A stretch of DNA of 64,000 nucleotides, from the NCBI RefSeq assembly GCF_000238275.3, contig NZ_AHCF03000003.1:1860001-1924000 (forward strand), read 5' to 3'. The position numbers and the translations under genes are program-made. The stretch is from Pseudoalteromonas undina (GTDB taxonomy: Bacteria > Pseudomonadota > Gammaproteobacteria > Enterobacterales > Alteromonadaceae). Positions 17,688 to 27,256 of this stretch are shown here, piece by piece (within the stretch, counting starts at the first letter, position 1; each line of letters begins with the position of its first letter). The notes under the pieces were generated by a model. The model did not search any database. It saw only the letters and a list, made by a program, of their open reading frames with translations, and was not told the DNA's origin.

Positions 17688-19928
17688 ATGAACAAAATAA
17701 AAATAATAAAATACATTCTGTTGTTGACCACTTTGGTCACCGCCTACTCTGCTAGTGCATTTGAGTCATCATTTAGCTTGAACTTAAATGCGCTAGTCGT
17801 TAGCGTGTGTGCAATAATGTCATTACTGTTAATTTACTTTTTAACAGTTATTCACTCACTCAAGCGCTCACATTCCCAATTACAGCAATCTGAAAAACGC
17901 TTAAAAAGTACCGTAGAAGGTAGTGGTGACACGCTTTGGGACTGGAATATAAAAACCGGCAAAGTTATTCGTATTAACGACAAGTACGTGTTGAATAACA
18001 ACAATCTAGTAGAATTCCCACCTAATAAAAGCCTTATACACCCTCGTGATTTAACTCATGTAGATTACCTACTAAAAAAACACTTTGCTGAAGAGAGTAC
18101 TTTTTTTGAAGCTACTTATAGAATTAAAGATAGCTTTGGTAAATGGCATTGGGTACTCGACCGTGGAAAAATAATTGAAAAAGACGCAAACCTTAGCCCA
18201 CTGAGAATGACTGGCACGGTGAGAGATATTTCTCAGCTCAAATCAACCGAAGAACGACTAAATCTATTTGCAAAATGCGTTGAGTCACTCACGGATGCAC
18301 TGGCTATTTATGATAAAGATTTTAAGCTTGTTGATATTAATCCAAGCTTTTTAACTTTGTTTGGCGGTGTGCGTGAGCAATACCTTAAAAAAGAATTTCA
18401 TTTAGCCGGTTACGACAAAAGCTACATAGAAACTATAAAAGACACCGTTCGAAAGCACGAGCATATTCAAGAAGAAGTAAAGCTGCGCAATAGCGATCAT
18501 GCCCTACTGCCATTTGAAATTTCGATAGATGAAATTAAAAACGCGCAAAATCAAATAACTAATTACGTGGTGGTGTATTCTGATTTAACCGAGCGTAAAA
18601 AAACGGAGTCAGAGCTCAATAATTTATCCAATCGAGATCGCACCACCAGCTTACCTAACCGTAATTTATTTTTTTCTGATTTAAAAAAACTAGCAAAGCA
18701 GCATTCACACCATGCATTGTTAGTATTTGATTTAGATAACTTTAAAAAGATAAATGACTCATTGGGTCATCAGTTAGGTGACAGCTTACTGGCAAAGCTT
18801 GCTATGCGCTTAAATAAGCTTACCCGTGAAAATGATGTATTTTATCGCCTTGGCGGCGATGAATTTGCGCTGGTTATGTCAAACACCAACGATATTCTCA
18901 CTATCACCCGTATGGCTAAACAGTTTTTAGCGGCAATAGCTACACCGTTTAAAATGGCAGGTCATGAACTTGCTATCACCTCAAGCGTGGGTATAGTACT
19001 GTTCCCTGAAGATGGTAACACCCCCGAAATACTATTAAAGAACGCCGATACCGCTATGTATCATGCGAAAAAGAAAGGTAACAGCTACTTGTTCTTTAAT
19101 GACACCATGAACCGCCAAGCAGTAAAGCGACTACAAATAGAAAACCTAATGCGCTTTGGCTTAAAAGAAGATCACTTTGAGGTATATTATCAGCCTAAAA
19201 TGAATATTCGTACTGGTAAGCTTGCTGGAATGGAAGCGTTAGTGCGTTTTATTACGCCGAAAAAGGGGGTTATTAGCCCGGGGGTATTTATTCCAATCGC
19301 CGAAGAAACAGGGCAAATTATTGAAATTGGTGAAGTGGTTTTAAACAAAGCTTGTCGTGACGTGAAACAATGGTTAGACGCTGGATTATTTAACGCTCGT
19401 GTTGCGGTAAATTTATCAGCAAAACAATTTAGCCTACCCGATTTAACTTCGCGCATTGATGTGATTTTACAAAAAAATGAACTGCCCTCTTACTTTTTAG
19501 AACTTGAGATCACCGAAGGCACCGTAATGGACGACCCACAAGAAGCCATTGCGATTATGCGCTCTTTAAGTGCCCGCGGCATTCATTTAGCTATGGATGA
19601 TTTTGGTACTGGGTATTCGTCGCTGGCGTATTTGAAACAGTTCCCACTAAATACGCTTAAGGTAGATAAAGCCTTTATTGATGATATGAAGACAGAGCGT
19701 GGCCGCAATATGGTGGACTCTATTGTCACTATTGCACATAACCTTGATTTACATGTAGTTGCTGAAGGTGTAGAGCAAGCCTCACAAATAAGCATACTGG
19801 AAGAGCTTAACTGTGAAACACTTCAGGGTTATTACTACTCTAAACCACTCTCAAAAGATGAATTTACTGCGTTTTTAAAACAACAACAGAGCCAATCAAA
19901 ACTAAGTTTAATTAGAGCGACGAGTTAA
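17688..19928 (+). CDS. Membrane-anchored PAS-PAS-GGDEF-EAL cyclic-di-GMP protein
   Basis: This 746-residue regulator has two hydrophobic N-terminal segments (about 7-24 and 33-56). A first PAS with PAC (about 75-190, TLWDWNIKTGKVIRIND) and a second PAS (about 198-310, DALAIYDKDFKLVDINPSF) follow. Next is a GGDEF domain with an intact GGDEF at residues 389-393. The C-terminal EAL domain has EAL at 516-518 and DDFGTGYSSLAYL. Both catalytic signatures are conserved, so it could make or degrade cyclic-di-GMP; in such tandem proteins one activity usually dominates. The first hydrophobic stretch may be a cleavable signal, since it ends SASA. It probably follows the protease gene in one transcript. 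Its 3' end overlaps a small convergent gene by 4 bp. Confidence 0.9.
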   Translation: MNKIKIIKYILLLTTLVTAYSASAFESSFSLNLNALVVSVCAIMSLLLIYFLTVIHSLKRSHSQLQQSEKRLKSTVEGSGDTLWDWNIKTGKVIRINDKYVLNNNNLVEFPPNKSLIHPRDLTHVDYLLKKHFAEESTFFEATYRIKDSFGKWHWVLDRGKIIEKDANLSPLRMTGTVRDISQLKSTEERLNLFAKCVESLTDALAIYDKDFKLVDINPSFLTLFGGVREQYLKKEFHLAGYDKSYIETIKDTVRKHEHIQEEVKLRNSDHALLPFEISIDEIKNAQNQITNYVVVYSDLTERKKTESELNNLSNRDRTTSLPNRNLFFSDLKKLAKQHSHHALLVFDLDNFKKINDSLGHQLGDSLLAKLAMRLNKLTRENDVFYRLGGDEFALVMSNTNDILTITRMAKQFLAAIATPFKMAGHELAITSSVGIVLFPEDGNTPEILLKNADTAMYHAKKKGNSYLFFNDTMNRQAVKRLQIENLMRFGLKEDHFEVYYQPKMNIRTGKLAGMEALVRFITPKKGVISPGVFIPIAEETGQIIEIGEVVLNKACRDVKQWLDAGLFNARVAVNLSAKQFSLPDLTSRIDVILQKNELPSYFLELEITEGTVMDDPQEAIAIMRSLSARGIHLAMDDFGTGYSSLAYLKQFPLNTLKVDKAFIDDMKTERGRNMVDSIVTIAHNLDLHVVAEGVEQASQISILEELNCETLQGYYYSKPLSKDEFTAFLKQQQSQSKLSLIRATS

Positions 19929-20128
19929 GCACGCCATAAGCACGTTTTTACGCCGATATTACGTATCAAGGCACGTCGATAATGCAGATTAAATAAGCAC
20001 CAAGCCGCAGGTCCCAACAATCCGCTTAAAAATAACCAGCGCTTCACAGGCATACCTTTTTTGATGGTTTCAATATACATAAGTGCGATAAACACACCAC
20101 TCAGTAAAATAAATAATACCATGGTCAT
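19925..20128 (-). CDS. Small two-helix membrane protein of unknown function
   Basis: This is a 67-residue product. A hydrophobic helix (about residues 3-20) is followed by a basic loop (ETIKKGMPVKRW) and a second hydrophobic segment (LFLSGLLGPAAWCLF). The C-terminus is basic. The coding frame looks natural (a positive-inside loop between two helices), and the gene fills the space between the GGDEF-EAL gene and efpL. I do not recognise the family. The start is taken as the ATG at 20128 rather than the adjoining TTG. The 3' end overlaps the convergent gene's stop by 4 bp. Confidence 0.5.
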   Translation of the reverse strand: MTMVLFILLSGVFIALMYIETIKKGMPVKRWLFLSGLLGPAAWCLFNLHYRRALIRNIGVKTCLWRA

Positions 20129-20222
20129 CAAACTGCTTAAAAATTGAGGCGCGTATAATAGCGTTTAACTGGCTAAAATTAAAGCAACGTATTATTTAAT
20201 TGTAGTCCTTTTTAATCAGACA

Positions 20223-20255
20223 CAAAAAAGCCGAGCAACTTAAAAGCTCGGCTCT
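20223..20255 (-). terminator. Terminator of efpL
   Basis: An 8-bp stem (AGCCGAGC / GCTCGGCT) with a 9-nt loop is followed on the minus strand by six T, 22 bp after the efpL stop. Confidence 0.88.
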
Positions 20256-20276
20256 CAATTATCAATTCATCACAGC

Positions 20277-20849
20277 TTATTTGTCAGCACGACCCATAAA
20301 CTTATGCTCGGCAGTATTAATGCGGATGCGATCACCCGTTGAAATATGCTCTGGTACTTGGATCGTTAAGCCCGTTGATAAGCGTGCAGGCTTTGAGCGA
20401 GCGCTGGCTGAAGCTCCCTTAATTGAAGGGTCGGTTTCTTCAACAACAAGTTCAACACTTGAAGGAAGATCAAGACCTACAGCAGTACCGTCAATTACAA
20501 TAACGTGCACACCTTGGGTTTCTTCATTAACAAATTGAATTTCTTCCGCTATGGCGTCTTTATTTAAATTGTAAGGCGTGTAATCTTCATTATCCATGAA
20601 GACATACTCATCCCCATCAATATACGACAGCATGGCTTCACGACGGGTTAAATCAGCAAGATTAAGCATATCGCTGTCTTTAAATGTTTCGTCAACTTTA
20701 CTACCCGTTACTACATCGTATAAACGCATACGGTATAAACTACCACCTGCACGACCTTGTGGTACTGAGCGTACGATATCTTTTACTACTAATACACGGC
20801 CATTAAAGTCAATAGCCGTCCCTTTTTTAACATCACTCGCCTTTGGCAT
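20277..20849 (-). CDS. efpL: Elongation factor P-like protein EfpL (YeiP)
   Basis: EfpL is an EF-P paralogue that relieves ribosome stalling at proline-rich and other difficult motifs. The 190-residue protein starts [18 protein letters not shown] and keeps the YeiP-type three-domain layout. [18 protein letters not shown] sits in the middle and [26 protein letters not shown] in domain III. In the loop that reaches the peptidyl-transferase centre the tip residue is Arg33 (VPQGRAGG), not the Lys that EpmA modifies in canonical EF-P. This agrees with EfpL proteins. A terminator follows. It is divergent from the MmcQ/YjbR gene. Confidence 0.93.
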   Translation of the reverse strand: MPKASDVKKGTAIDFNGRVLVVKDIVRSVPQGRAGGSLYRMRLYDVVTGSKVDETFKDSDMLNLADLTRREAMLSYIDGDEYVFMDNEDYTPYNLNKDAIAEEIQFVNEETQGVHVIVIDGTAVGLDLPSSVELVVEETDPSIKGASASARSKPARLSTGLTIQVPEHISTGDRIRINTAEHKFMGRADK

Positions 20850-21042
20850 GGGTGAATTCCTATTGTTTTTTTGATTGCGAGAAACATACCACGAAACTGA
20901 TTTTGTTCAACAATAAAGTGATATGATTAGCTTCTTACTTCGTATTGACTTATAAATCTGTAATTTAGACTGAAACACGTGTTATCTAGTGGCAAAAAGC
21001 TGCTATGGTTAAGTTATCGATTATGACCTCAAGGAATGGCTC

Positions 21043-21429
21043 ATGAACCAACAAACTGTACATACTTATTTAATGAACAAACCGTTAGTTAAACTAACGC
21101 AACCTTTTGCTAAAGATGTTGATGTATATAAAGTAAACCATAAGATGTTCGCCACCCTTGCACTGAGCAATGAGGGTGAAACCGATGAAAACGGCGAACC
21201 TATTTGGTGGCTAAACTTAAAGTGCGACCCTGATGAAGCACAGTCATTACGTGATATTTTTCCTTCGGTGATTCCAGGTTATCATATGAATAAACGCCTT
21301 TGGAATACAGTGATTTTAGACGGCTCAGTACCACAAGGTGAAATTGAGCGTATGATTGATAATTCATTTAATTTGGTGGTCGACAATATGCCAGATAAAG
21401 ACAAACAGGCTATTGAAGCCTTACTGTAA
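21043..21429 (+). CDS. MmcQ/YjbR family DNA-binding-like protein
   Basis: This 128-residue protein belongs to the MmcQ/YjbR (DUF419) family, a CyaY-like fold suggested to bind DNA. The pattern is visible in KDVDVYKVNHKMFATLAL, then WWLNLKCDPDEAQSLRDIFPSVIPGYHMNKRLWNTVIL, and a C-terminal DGSVPQGEIERMIDNSFNLVV. Its physiological role is unknown. The ATG has a clear AAGGAA site. It is a single-gene unit ending at a bidirectional terminator shared with fadJ. Confidence 0.85.
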   Translation: MNQQTVHTYLMNKPLVKLTQPFAKDVDVYKVNHKMFATLALSNEGETDENGEPIWWLNLKCDPDEAQSLRDIFPSVIPGYHMNKRLWNTVILDGSVPQGEIERMIDNSFNLVVDNMPDKDKQAIEALL

Positions 21430-21470
21430 ATAAGCGTCTATATCTCTATATTTACTGATAATCAAACATA

Positions 21471-21500
21471 AAAAAAAGCCGCATAATTTGCGGCTTTTTT
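21471..21500. terminator. Bidirectional terminator between MmcQ/YjbR and fadJ
   Basis: A stem GCCGC / GCGGC extended by an A-run and a T-run (AAAAAAAGCCGC ... GCGGCTTTTTT), with a 7-nt loop, lies between convergent genes. Confidence 0.88.
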
Positions 21501-21516
21501 ACGTTAACTTAAGACA

Positions 21517-23709
21517 TTAATCTTTGTGTTCAGTCATCTCATTTTGAGTATCAGTCGATTTATTATCTACCTGCTCTGACTCAACTTCAGCTGTTCTAGT
21601 GGCTGTAGTGTAAAACTTATCGCCTTTATCAGCCATTGCAACCAGTGATTCACAGGGTGCAAAAATCGCATTGCTGTTAGCCAATGTAGACATATCAGAG
21701 CTTATTTTACTCGCACCTAATTTGTCCATGTAGCTAAACGGGCCACCTAAGAACGGTGGGAAACCAATACCAAAAATAGCACCAATATCACCATCACGCG
21801 GGCTTGCGATAATACCATCATCTAAACAACGAGCCGCTTCATTAAGCATTTGTGAAACACAGCGCTTAGCAATCTCGTTTTTATTTAAACGTGGGGCTGG
21901 GGTTACACCTAGTAGCTCATAGACTGACTCATCGACCTTTTTGCCTTTCTTGTCGTATTCATAAAAACCGCGCCCTGTTTTACGACCAAGACGTTTTGAA
22001 TCAATCATGCGCGAGAAAGCATCAGGCCCTTTAAAGCGCTCACCCAATTCTTTTTCAAGAATTGGCGCAATTTTAGATCCAATATCAATACCCACTTCGT
22101 CCAGCAGTGCCAACGGTCCAACAGGAAAACCAAATTCGACTAAGGCCGCGTCTATTTTTTCAATCGGCTCACCAGCAAGCATTAAGTTAGCCGCTTCATT
22201 AAGGTATGGCGCTAAAATACGGTTTACATAAAAACCAGCCATATCTTTTACTACAATTGGCGTTTTACCTTGCTTACGTGCAAAGTTAACTACACGAGCA
22301 ATGGTTTCTTGTGACGTGCCTTCGTGAGGAATGATCTCTACCAGTGGCATTTTCTCTACTGGCGAGAAATAATGTAAACCAATTACATTTTCAGGGCGTT
22401 CTGCTTTTGCTGCAATTTGCGAAATAGGTAATGACGAAGTATTACTTGCAAAAATAGTATTCGCTTGGCATTGCTGCTCAACATCAGCAACCATACCTTG
22501 CTTAAGCTCTAAATCTTCAAATACCGCTTCTATCACTAAATCTATGTGCTTAAAGCCGCTGTAATCCGTAGTGCCAGTAATGCGGTTCATGGTTAACTGC
22601 ATATCAGCTTTAGACATAATACGGCGCTTAAGGCGTTTATCTAAGATTTTGTATGTGTAGTTCATGGCATTACTTATGCCCTGCTCTGCCACATCTTTAA
22701 TACGTACCGGCAATTTAGCCTTAACCGCACTTACATGGGCAATACCTGCGCCCATTAATCCGCCACCTAACACAGCAGTTTTACTAATCGCAGGAGCGTC
22801 ATCGTTGCGCCATTCTTTTTTCATTTCAGTGGTTGCAAAGAAAATACCGCGAAGTGCTTTAGACTCATCACTCATTACTAACGTAGCAAAGCCTTCGGCT
22901 TCGGTTTTATACGCTTTCATTTCATCAAGCTCTACGCTTGCACGAACCGCTTTAATAATCGCAAGCGGCGCTGGGTAGTGACCACCGGTTTTTTTAAGTA
23001 CGTTTTCTTTAGCTTTTTTAAAGATAAAGTTACGACCAAACGGGTTTGATTCTAATAGCTTACTGATCTTATCAAGTTTAGGCTCTTTAGCTTGTTGCTT
23101 TTTCTTCGCCGCAAACTCTTTGGCCACTTTTAGCAGTACGCTTTGTGGAACACAATCATCCAATACACCGGCTTTTTTAGCTTGTTTTGGACGAATTTGC
23201 TTACCAGTTAGCATCCACTCAAGGGCTTTTTGAATACCCACGATTTTAGTTAAGCGTTGTGTACCACCACCGCCAGGCAATAAACCTAGTTGTACTTCTG
23301 GTAAACCAATTTTAGTTAAATCGCTATCTGTACCAACGCGATAATCACATGCTAAAGCAAACTCTAAACCACCACCTAAAGCAGCGCCGTGAATAGCACT
23401 AACCGTGGTATACGGTAGTTTTTTCATATCAAAAAATGCTTGATGGCATAATTCGCTGATAGCTAATGCATCTTCGCGTTTTTCAACGCTGTCTAGCATT
23501 TTCACATCAGCACCGGCAATGAAGTTATCACTTTTGCCACTAATAAATACCATACCTTTCACTGCATGCTCTTTAGCTTGTGCTAATAATGCTTTTAAAT
23601 CATCAGCAAAGCTGTCACGCAGGGTATTCATTTTTTCACCCGGCACATCAATGGTTACCACGGCTATTTTGTTATCATCAACCGTTAAATTAAATACTGA
23701 ATCTGTCAT
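21517..23709 (-). CDS. fadJ: Fatty acid oxidation complex alpha subunit FadJ
   Basis: This is the multifunctional enoyl-CoA hydratase / 3-hydroxyacyl-CoA dehydrogenase of 730 residues. The N-terminal crotonase domain shows AGADVKMLDSV, ALGGGLEFALACDYR and GLPEVQLGLLPGGGGTQRL. The NAD-binding domain begins at AVLGGGLMGAGIAHVSA (about residue 313), with the HYFSPVEKMPLVEIIPH and GFYVNRILAPYLNEA signatures. The ADKGDKFY ending matches FadJ. After it comes an extra, acidic low-complexity tail of about 25 residues (TAEVESEQVDNKSTDTQNEM), making it a little longer than E. coli FadJ (714). Its ATG overlaps the fadI stop by one base (TAATG), so the two subunits are translationally coupled. Confidence 0.95.
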   Translation of the reverse strand: MTDSVFNLTVDDNKIAVVTIDVPGEKMNTLRDSFADDLKALLAQAKEHAVKGMVFISGKSDNFIAGADVKMLDSVEKREDALAISELCHQAFFDMKKLPYTTVSAIHGAALGGGLEFALACDYRVGTDSDLTKIGLPEVQLGLLPGGGGTQRLTKIVGIQKALEWMLTGKQIRPKQAKKAGVLDDCVPQSVLLKVAKEFAAKKKQQAKEPKLDKISKLLESNPFGRNFIFKKAKENVLKKTGGHYPAPLAIIKAVRASVELDEMKAYKTEAEGFATLVMSDESKALRGIFFATTEMKKEWRNDDAPAISKTAVLGGGLMGAGIAHVSAVKAKLPVRIKDVAEQGISNAMNYTYKILDKRLKRRIMSKADMQLTMNRITGTTDYSGFKHIDLVIEAVFEDLELKQGMVADVEQQCQANTIFASNTSSLPISQIAAKAERPENVIGLHYFSPVEKMPLVEIIPHEGTSQETIARVVNFARKQGKTPIVVKDMAGFYVNRILAPYLNEAANLMLAGEPIEKIDAALVEFGFPVGPLALLDEVGIDIGSKIAPILEKELGERFKGPDAFSRMIDSKRLGRKTGRGFYEYDKKGKKVDESVYELLGVTPAPRLNKNEIAKRCVSQMLNEAARCLDDGIIASPRDGDIGAIFGIGFPPFLGGPFSYMDKLGASKISSDMSTLANSNAIFAPCESLVAMADKGDKFYTTATRTAEVESEQVDNKSTDTQNEMTEHKD

Positions 23710-25019
23710 TACGCACTCTCCAATACAAAGGCTGCACCTAAACCACCCGCAGCACAGGCAGTCGTTAACGCTAAACCACCGCCACGACGCTTAAGCTCGT
23801 ATAAGCTTTGTGTAATTAAACGCGCGCCGGTTGCCGCAAATGGGTGACCATAAGCGAGTGAACCGCCGTTAACGTTAAACTTATCCATGTTAATTTCACC
23901 TATGGCTTTATTACGCCCTAAGTGCTCTTGTGCAAATTTATCTGAAGCAAACATTTTCATATTCGCTAAGGTTTGCGATGCAAACGCTTCATGCATTTCA
24001 ATAAGGTCTAAATCAGCTAACGTAATACCTGCTCTATCAAGCGCGATTGGCGTTGAGTGGGCAGGCCCCATTAGCATGTCTTTTTCTACGCCTATAGCTG
24101 AAAACGCAAAACTGCGTACGTAGCCTAATATTTCGTAACCCAATGCTTTTGCTTTGCTTTCGCTCATCATTAACACTGCAGCTGCGCCATCGGTTAATGG
24201 GGTTGCATTAGCGGCAGTCACAGAGCCGTGCTGACGATCAAATACGGGTTTAAGCTTAGCGTAGCCTTCAACCGTTGAGTTTTTACGAATATTGTTATCT
24301 TCTTCAATAAAGCTTTTATAAGGCGGTAAGTGCGCCGTCATTACTTCATCTTTTAACTTACCATCGGCCCAAGCTTGAGTTGCTAATGAGTGAGAACGAT
24401 GTGCTAAGGCATCTTGATCTTCACGGCTAATATTATGGGTTTTAGCCATTTGCTCAGCTGTTTGTCCCATTGATAAACCCGTTGAGTACTCAGCAACCGC
24501 TGGCGGTACTGGTAATAAATCTTTTAAACGTAGTTTTGAGAATATTTTTAAACGCTGACCAAGCGTACGGGCTTTGTTTAAATCGACTAAACTGCCGGCT
24601 AATTTTTTACTTACACCAATTGGCAATACAGACGATGAATCGGCACCACCAGCAATACCCACGTTTACAGAGCCTGCCATAATAGATTCGGCAACATTTG
24701 CAATTGCTTGAAAGCTAGTTGCACACGCACGTGACACTGAATATGCATCAACGCCAACTGGCATACCTGTACCTAATACAATTTCACGTGCAATATTTGG
24801 CGCTTCTGGCATTTGTACTACTTGACCAAAAACCAGTTGATCGATTTCTGACTTGTCGAAATTTAATCGCTCAAGCATTTCATTAACTACTAGCTTACCC
24901 ATATCCAATGCTGGTACATGGTGAAACGCAGTTGCTTGCTTAGCAAAAGGAGTACGTAGGCCGCTTACAATGGCAATACGGTCGCCTTTTGGTGTTTTAA
25001 GTATGTTTTGCTCAGACAT
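23709..25019 (-). CDS. fadI: Acetyl-CoA C-acyltransferase FadI (beta subunit)
   Basis: This 3-ketoacyl-CoA thiolase of 436 residues cleaves 3-ketoacyl-CoA to acetyl-CoA and a shortened acyl-CoA. It is the partner of FadJ in the membrane-independent oxidation complex. The nucleophilic cysteine is Cys99 in [13 protein letters not shown]. The C-terminal [20 protein letters not shown] and [15 protein letters not shown] carry the catalytic His and second Cys. Length and N-terminus ([16 protein letters not shown]) match FadI rather than FadA, which is about 390. The ATG has a GGGAGAG site. A palindrome resembling a FadR operator lies 20 bp upstream. Confidence 0.95.
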   Translation of the reverse strand: MSEQNILKTPKGDRIAIVSGLRTPFAKQATAFHHVPALDMGKLVVNEMLERLNFDKSEIDQLVFGQVVQMPEAPNIAREIVLGTGMPVGVDAYSVSRACATSFQAIANVAESIMAGSVNVGIAGGADSSSVLPIGVSKKLAGSLVDLNKARTLGQRLKIFSKLRLKDLLPVPPAVAEYSTGLSMGQTAEQMAKTHNISREDQDALAHRSHSLATQAWADGKLKDEVMTAHLPPYKSFIEEDNNIRKNSTVEGYAKLKPVFDRQHGSVTAANATPLTDGAAAVLMMSESKAKALGYEILGYVRSFAFSAIGVEKDMLMGPAHSTPIALDRAGITLADLDLIEMHEAFASQTLANMKMFASDKFAQEHLGRNKAIGEINMDKFNVNGGSLAYGHPFAATGARLITQSLYELKRRGGGLALTTACAAGGLGAAFVLESA

Positions 25020-25038
25020 TTATTATTCTCTCCCGCTG

Positions 25039-25053
25039 ACAGGTCAGACCTGT
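25039..25053 (-). promoter_or_regulatory. Candidate FadR-type operator upstream of fadI
   Basis: The perfect 15-bp palindrome ACAGGTC-A-GACCTGT contains GGTC-N-GACC, the core of the FadR operator (TGGTCNGACCA). It lies 20 bp before the fadI start. The first and last bases of the core differ from the E. coli consensus. Confidence 0.5.
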
Positions 25054-25348
25054 ATGTTTTCCTCGATTCTAAACAACCCGTGTGATAAAGCCAATAGATA
25101 AACGTAAATTAATCATAAAGCGCCATTGTAAATCACTACATACATTGTGTAAGGGTAATACAATAGGCTTTTTTAGCAGGTTTTACAAAGTTTTGTGTTA
25201 GGCTAAAAAGCGTTAAAAAATAACGAACTATTTTCAAAAAATCAGTCTAACTCTTGAGTTATCCACTTATAAACCTTATAACTAGCTCAGTATTTGTTAC
25301 CTAACCACTTTAGGTATTATTTAAGCTGACGAGGACAGTCCACTTATT
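25054..25348 (+). other. fadI/moxR divergent intergenic region with moxR promoter
   Basis: This non-coding gap holds promoters for both directions. A good sigma-70 promoter for the moxR operon is TTGAGT (25254-25259), 17 bp, TATAAC (25277-25282), giving a 5' leader of about 60 bases. GAGGAC at 25331 is a possible but distant ribosome-binding site. I see nothing else convincing. Confidence 0.55.
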
Positions 25349-26305
25349 ATGGCAGCTAACGCATTTTCAAACTTAAAAACGTATTTAGACACCCAAATTA
25401 TTGGCCAGCCAGCGCTCACTCAAGCACTCTTAATTGCTATATTAGCCGATGGTCATTTACTTGTTGAAGGCCCTCCGGGGCTTGCAAAAACGCGAGCGGT
25501 TAATGCTTTAGCAAAAGGTATTGAAGGCTCGTTTCAGCGTGTTCAGTTTACCCCAGACTTATTACCTGCCGATGTAACCGGCACTGATATTTATCGTCAA
25601 CAAACCAGTGAGTTTGTGTTTGAAAAAGGCCCTTTATTTCATAACCTCATATTAGCGGATGAAATAAACCGAGCACCAGCAAAAGTACAGTCAGCTTTAT
25701 TAGAAGCAATGGCCGAGCGCCAAGTTACTGTGGGCAAAAATACGTATCCACTTAGTGACCTGTTTTTAGTGATGGCAACACAAAATCCGCTTGAGCAAGA
25801 AGGGACCTACCCACTACCTGAGGCGCAATTAGACCGTTTTTTATTACATTTAAGTATTAATTATCCAGGGGCTGAGCACGAGCTTGATATTTTACGCCTA
25901 ACCCGTGGTGAAGCACTTAATGATGAAGCCCCAGTGCTTGAGCAAATTTCGCAAGCAGAGCTGTTTGCCGCTAGAAAAGCGATTTTGGGTCTGTATTTAG
26001 CAGAGCCACTAGAGCAATACTTAGTTCAGTTGATTATTGCTACTCGAGAAGGCGCAAACTTAGATGAGCAACTTGGCCGCTGGATTGAATACGGCGCCAG
26101 CCCACGTGCCACGATTGCTTTGGATAAATGTGCCCGCGCTCATGCGTGGTTAAGTGGTCGTGATTTTGTATCGCCTGACGATATTCAAGCTGTGGTACAT
26201 AATGTATTACGCCATCGTATTATTTTAAGTTACGAAGCACAGGCCGATGGTATTACAAAAGATCAGGTTATTAGCCGTATTGTTGAACTAGTAGCTGTAC
26301 CTTAA
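25349..26305 (+). CDS. MoxR-family AAA+ ATPase
   Basis: This 318-residue AAA+ chaperone-like ATPase is of the MoxR (APE2220/MRP-type) group. Walker A is GPPGLAKT at residues 41-48 and Walker B is LILADEIN, with Asp104-Glu105. The sensor segment is LVMATQNPLEQEGTYPLPEAQLDRF, and the C-terminal lid has WIEYGASPRATIALDKCARAHAWLSGRDFVSPDDI. MoxR proteins work with von Willebrand A-domain proteins to mature or remodel protein complexes. It is the first gene of a tightly packed operon with DUF58, DUF4381 and three Bat-type proteins. That arrangement is recurrent in proteobacteria. Confidence 0.93.
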   Translation: MAANAFSNLKTYLDTQIIGQPALTQALLIAILADGHLLVEGPPGLAKTRAVNALAKGIEGSFQRVQFTPDLLPADVTGTDIYRQQTSEFVFEKGPLFHNLILADEINRAPAKVQSALLEAMAERQVTVGKNTYPLSDLFLVMATQNPLEQEGTYPLPEAQLDRFLLHLSINYPGAEHELDILRLTRGEALNDEAPVLEQISQAELFAARKAILGLYLAEPLEQYLVQLIIATREGANLDEQLGRWIEYGASPRATIALDKCARAHAWLSGRDFVSPDDIQAVVHNVLRHRIILSYEAQADGITKDQVISRIVELVAVP

Positions 26306-26308
26306 GTT

Positions 26309-27253
26309 ATGCAAACACACTTTGATTCTCAGGCATGGCTTAAATTAAGTCATAGCCATGGTGTTAATTTATCGCTTAAAGAGCTGATGTATTATAAAGC
26401 AAAAGCGCAACTGCTTGAGCTGGCACCTAAAGTTAGAATAAAAAATACCTTAGCGGGGCAATATCTAGCGCCGCATAAAGGCCGTGGCATGGAGTTTGCC
26501 GAAGTGCGCCATTACCAACACGGTGATGACATACGCTCTATTGATTGGCGGGTCACGGCTCGTACCGGTGAAACCCACACCAAACTTTTTCAAGAAGAAA
26601 AAGAACGCCCGGTATTTGTATTTACTGACTTTTCAAACTCCATGTTATTTGGCTCTCAATTATTATTAAAGTCGGTGCAAGCTGCACATATTAGTGCCTT
26701 GGTTGCGTGGTCTGCTTGCCAACGTGGCGATAGAATTGGCGGTGTTGTGTTTAATCAGCACTCGCATTTAGAGCTTAAACCTAGTGCCCGTGAAAAGGCC
26801 GTGTTAAAGCTGTGTCATAATTTATGCGACGCCCATCAGCAGGCACTTGAAAATATTGATAAACCTGCCAGTAATAACTTTAGTGACAACCTTAAGCGTT
26901 TAAATCACTTAGCTAAACCCGGTAGTTTGGTTTATATCGTATCCGATTTTAACGCCTTAGATGACGCCAGCTTTAAACAACTCGAATTACTTGCGCGGCA
27001 CTGTGAGTTAATAGGCTGCCATATTAGCGACCCCTTCGAGCATAAGTTACCTGCTTTCCAACAAGCGGTTACGGTAAGTGCTAATAATCAGCAGTTTGCC
27101 CTCCCTTTGATGGATAACAGTTTTAGAGAACGATTTGCCAAAAATGCCGAGCAAGCATTTAGCGCGCGTATTAATCGTTTAACAAAATCTGGGCTTAACC
27201 TATTATCATTCGATGCAGCCACTACGCTGGAACTGCAATTAGTGAGAAGATAA
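26309..27253 (+). CDS. DUF58 (BatE-context) protein with VWA-like fold
   Basis: This 314-residue soluble protein has the DUF58 signature in its first half: LAGQYLAPHKGRGMEFAEVRHYQHGDDIRSIDWRVTARTGETHTKLFQEEKERPVFVFTD. The later part, SLVYIVSDFNALDD, resembles the second half of a VWA fold. DUF58 proteins are always found with MoxR ATPases and probably present a client or bridge to the membrane VWA proteins. It starts 3 bp after moxR and ends 3 bp before the DUF4381 gene. Confidence 0.88.
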   Translation: MQTHFDSQAWLKLSHSHGVNLSLKELMYYKAKAQLLELAPKVRIKNTLAGQYLAPHKGRGMEFAEVRHYQHGDDIRSIDWRVTARTGETHTKLFQEEKERPVFVFTDFSNSMLFGSQLLLKSVQAAHISALVAWSACQRGDRIGGVVFNQHSHLELKPSAREKAVLKLCHNLCDAHQQALENIDKPASNNFSDNLKRLNHLAKPGSLVYIVSDFNALDDASFKQLELLARHCELIGCHISDPFEHKLPAFQQAVTVSANNQQFALPLMDNSFRERFAKNAEQAFSARINRLTKSGLNLLSFDAATTLELQLVRR

Positions 27254-27256
27254 ATC

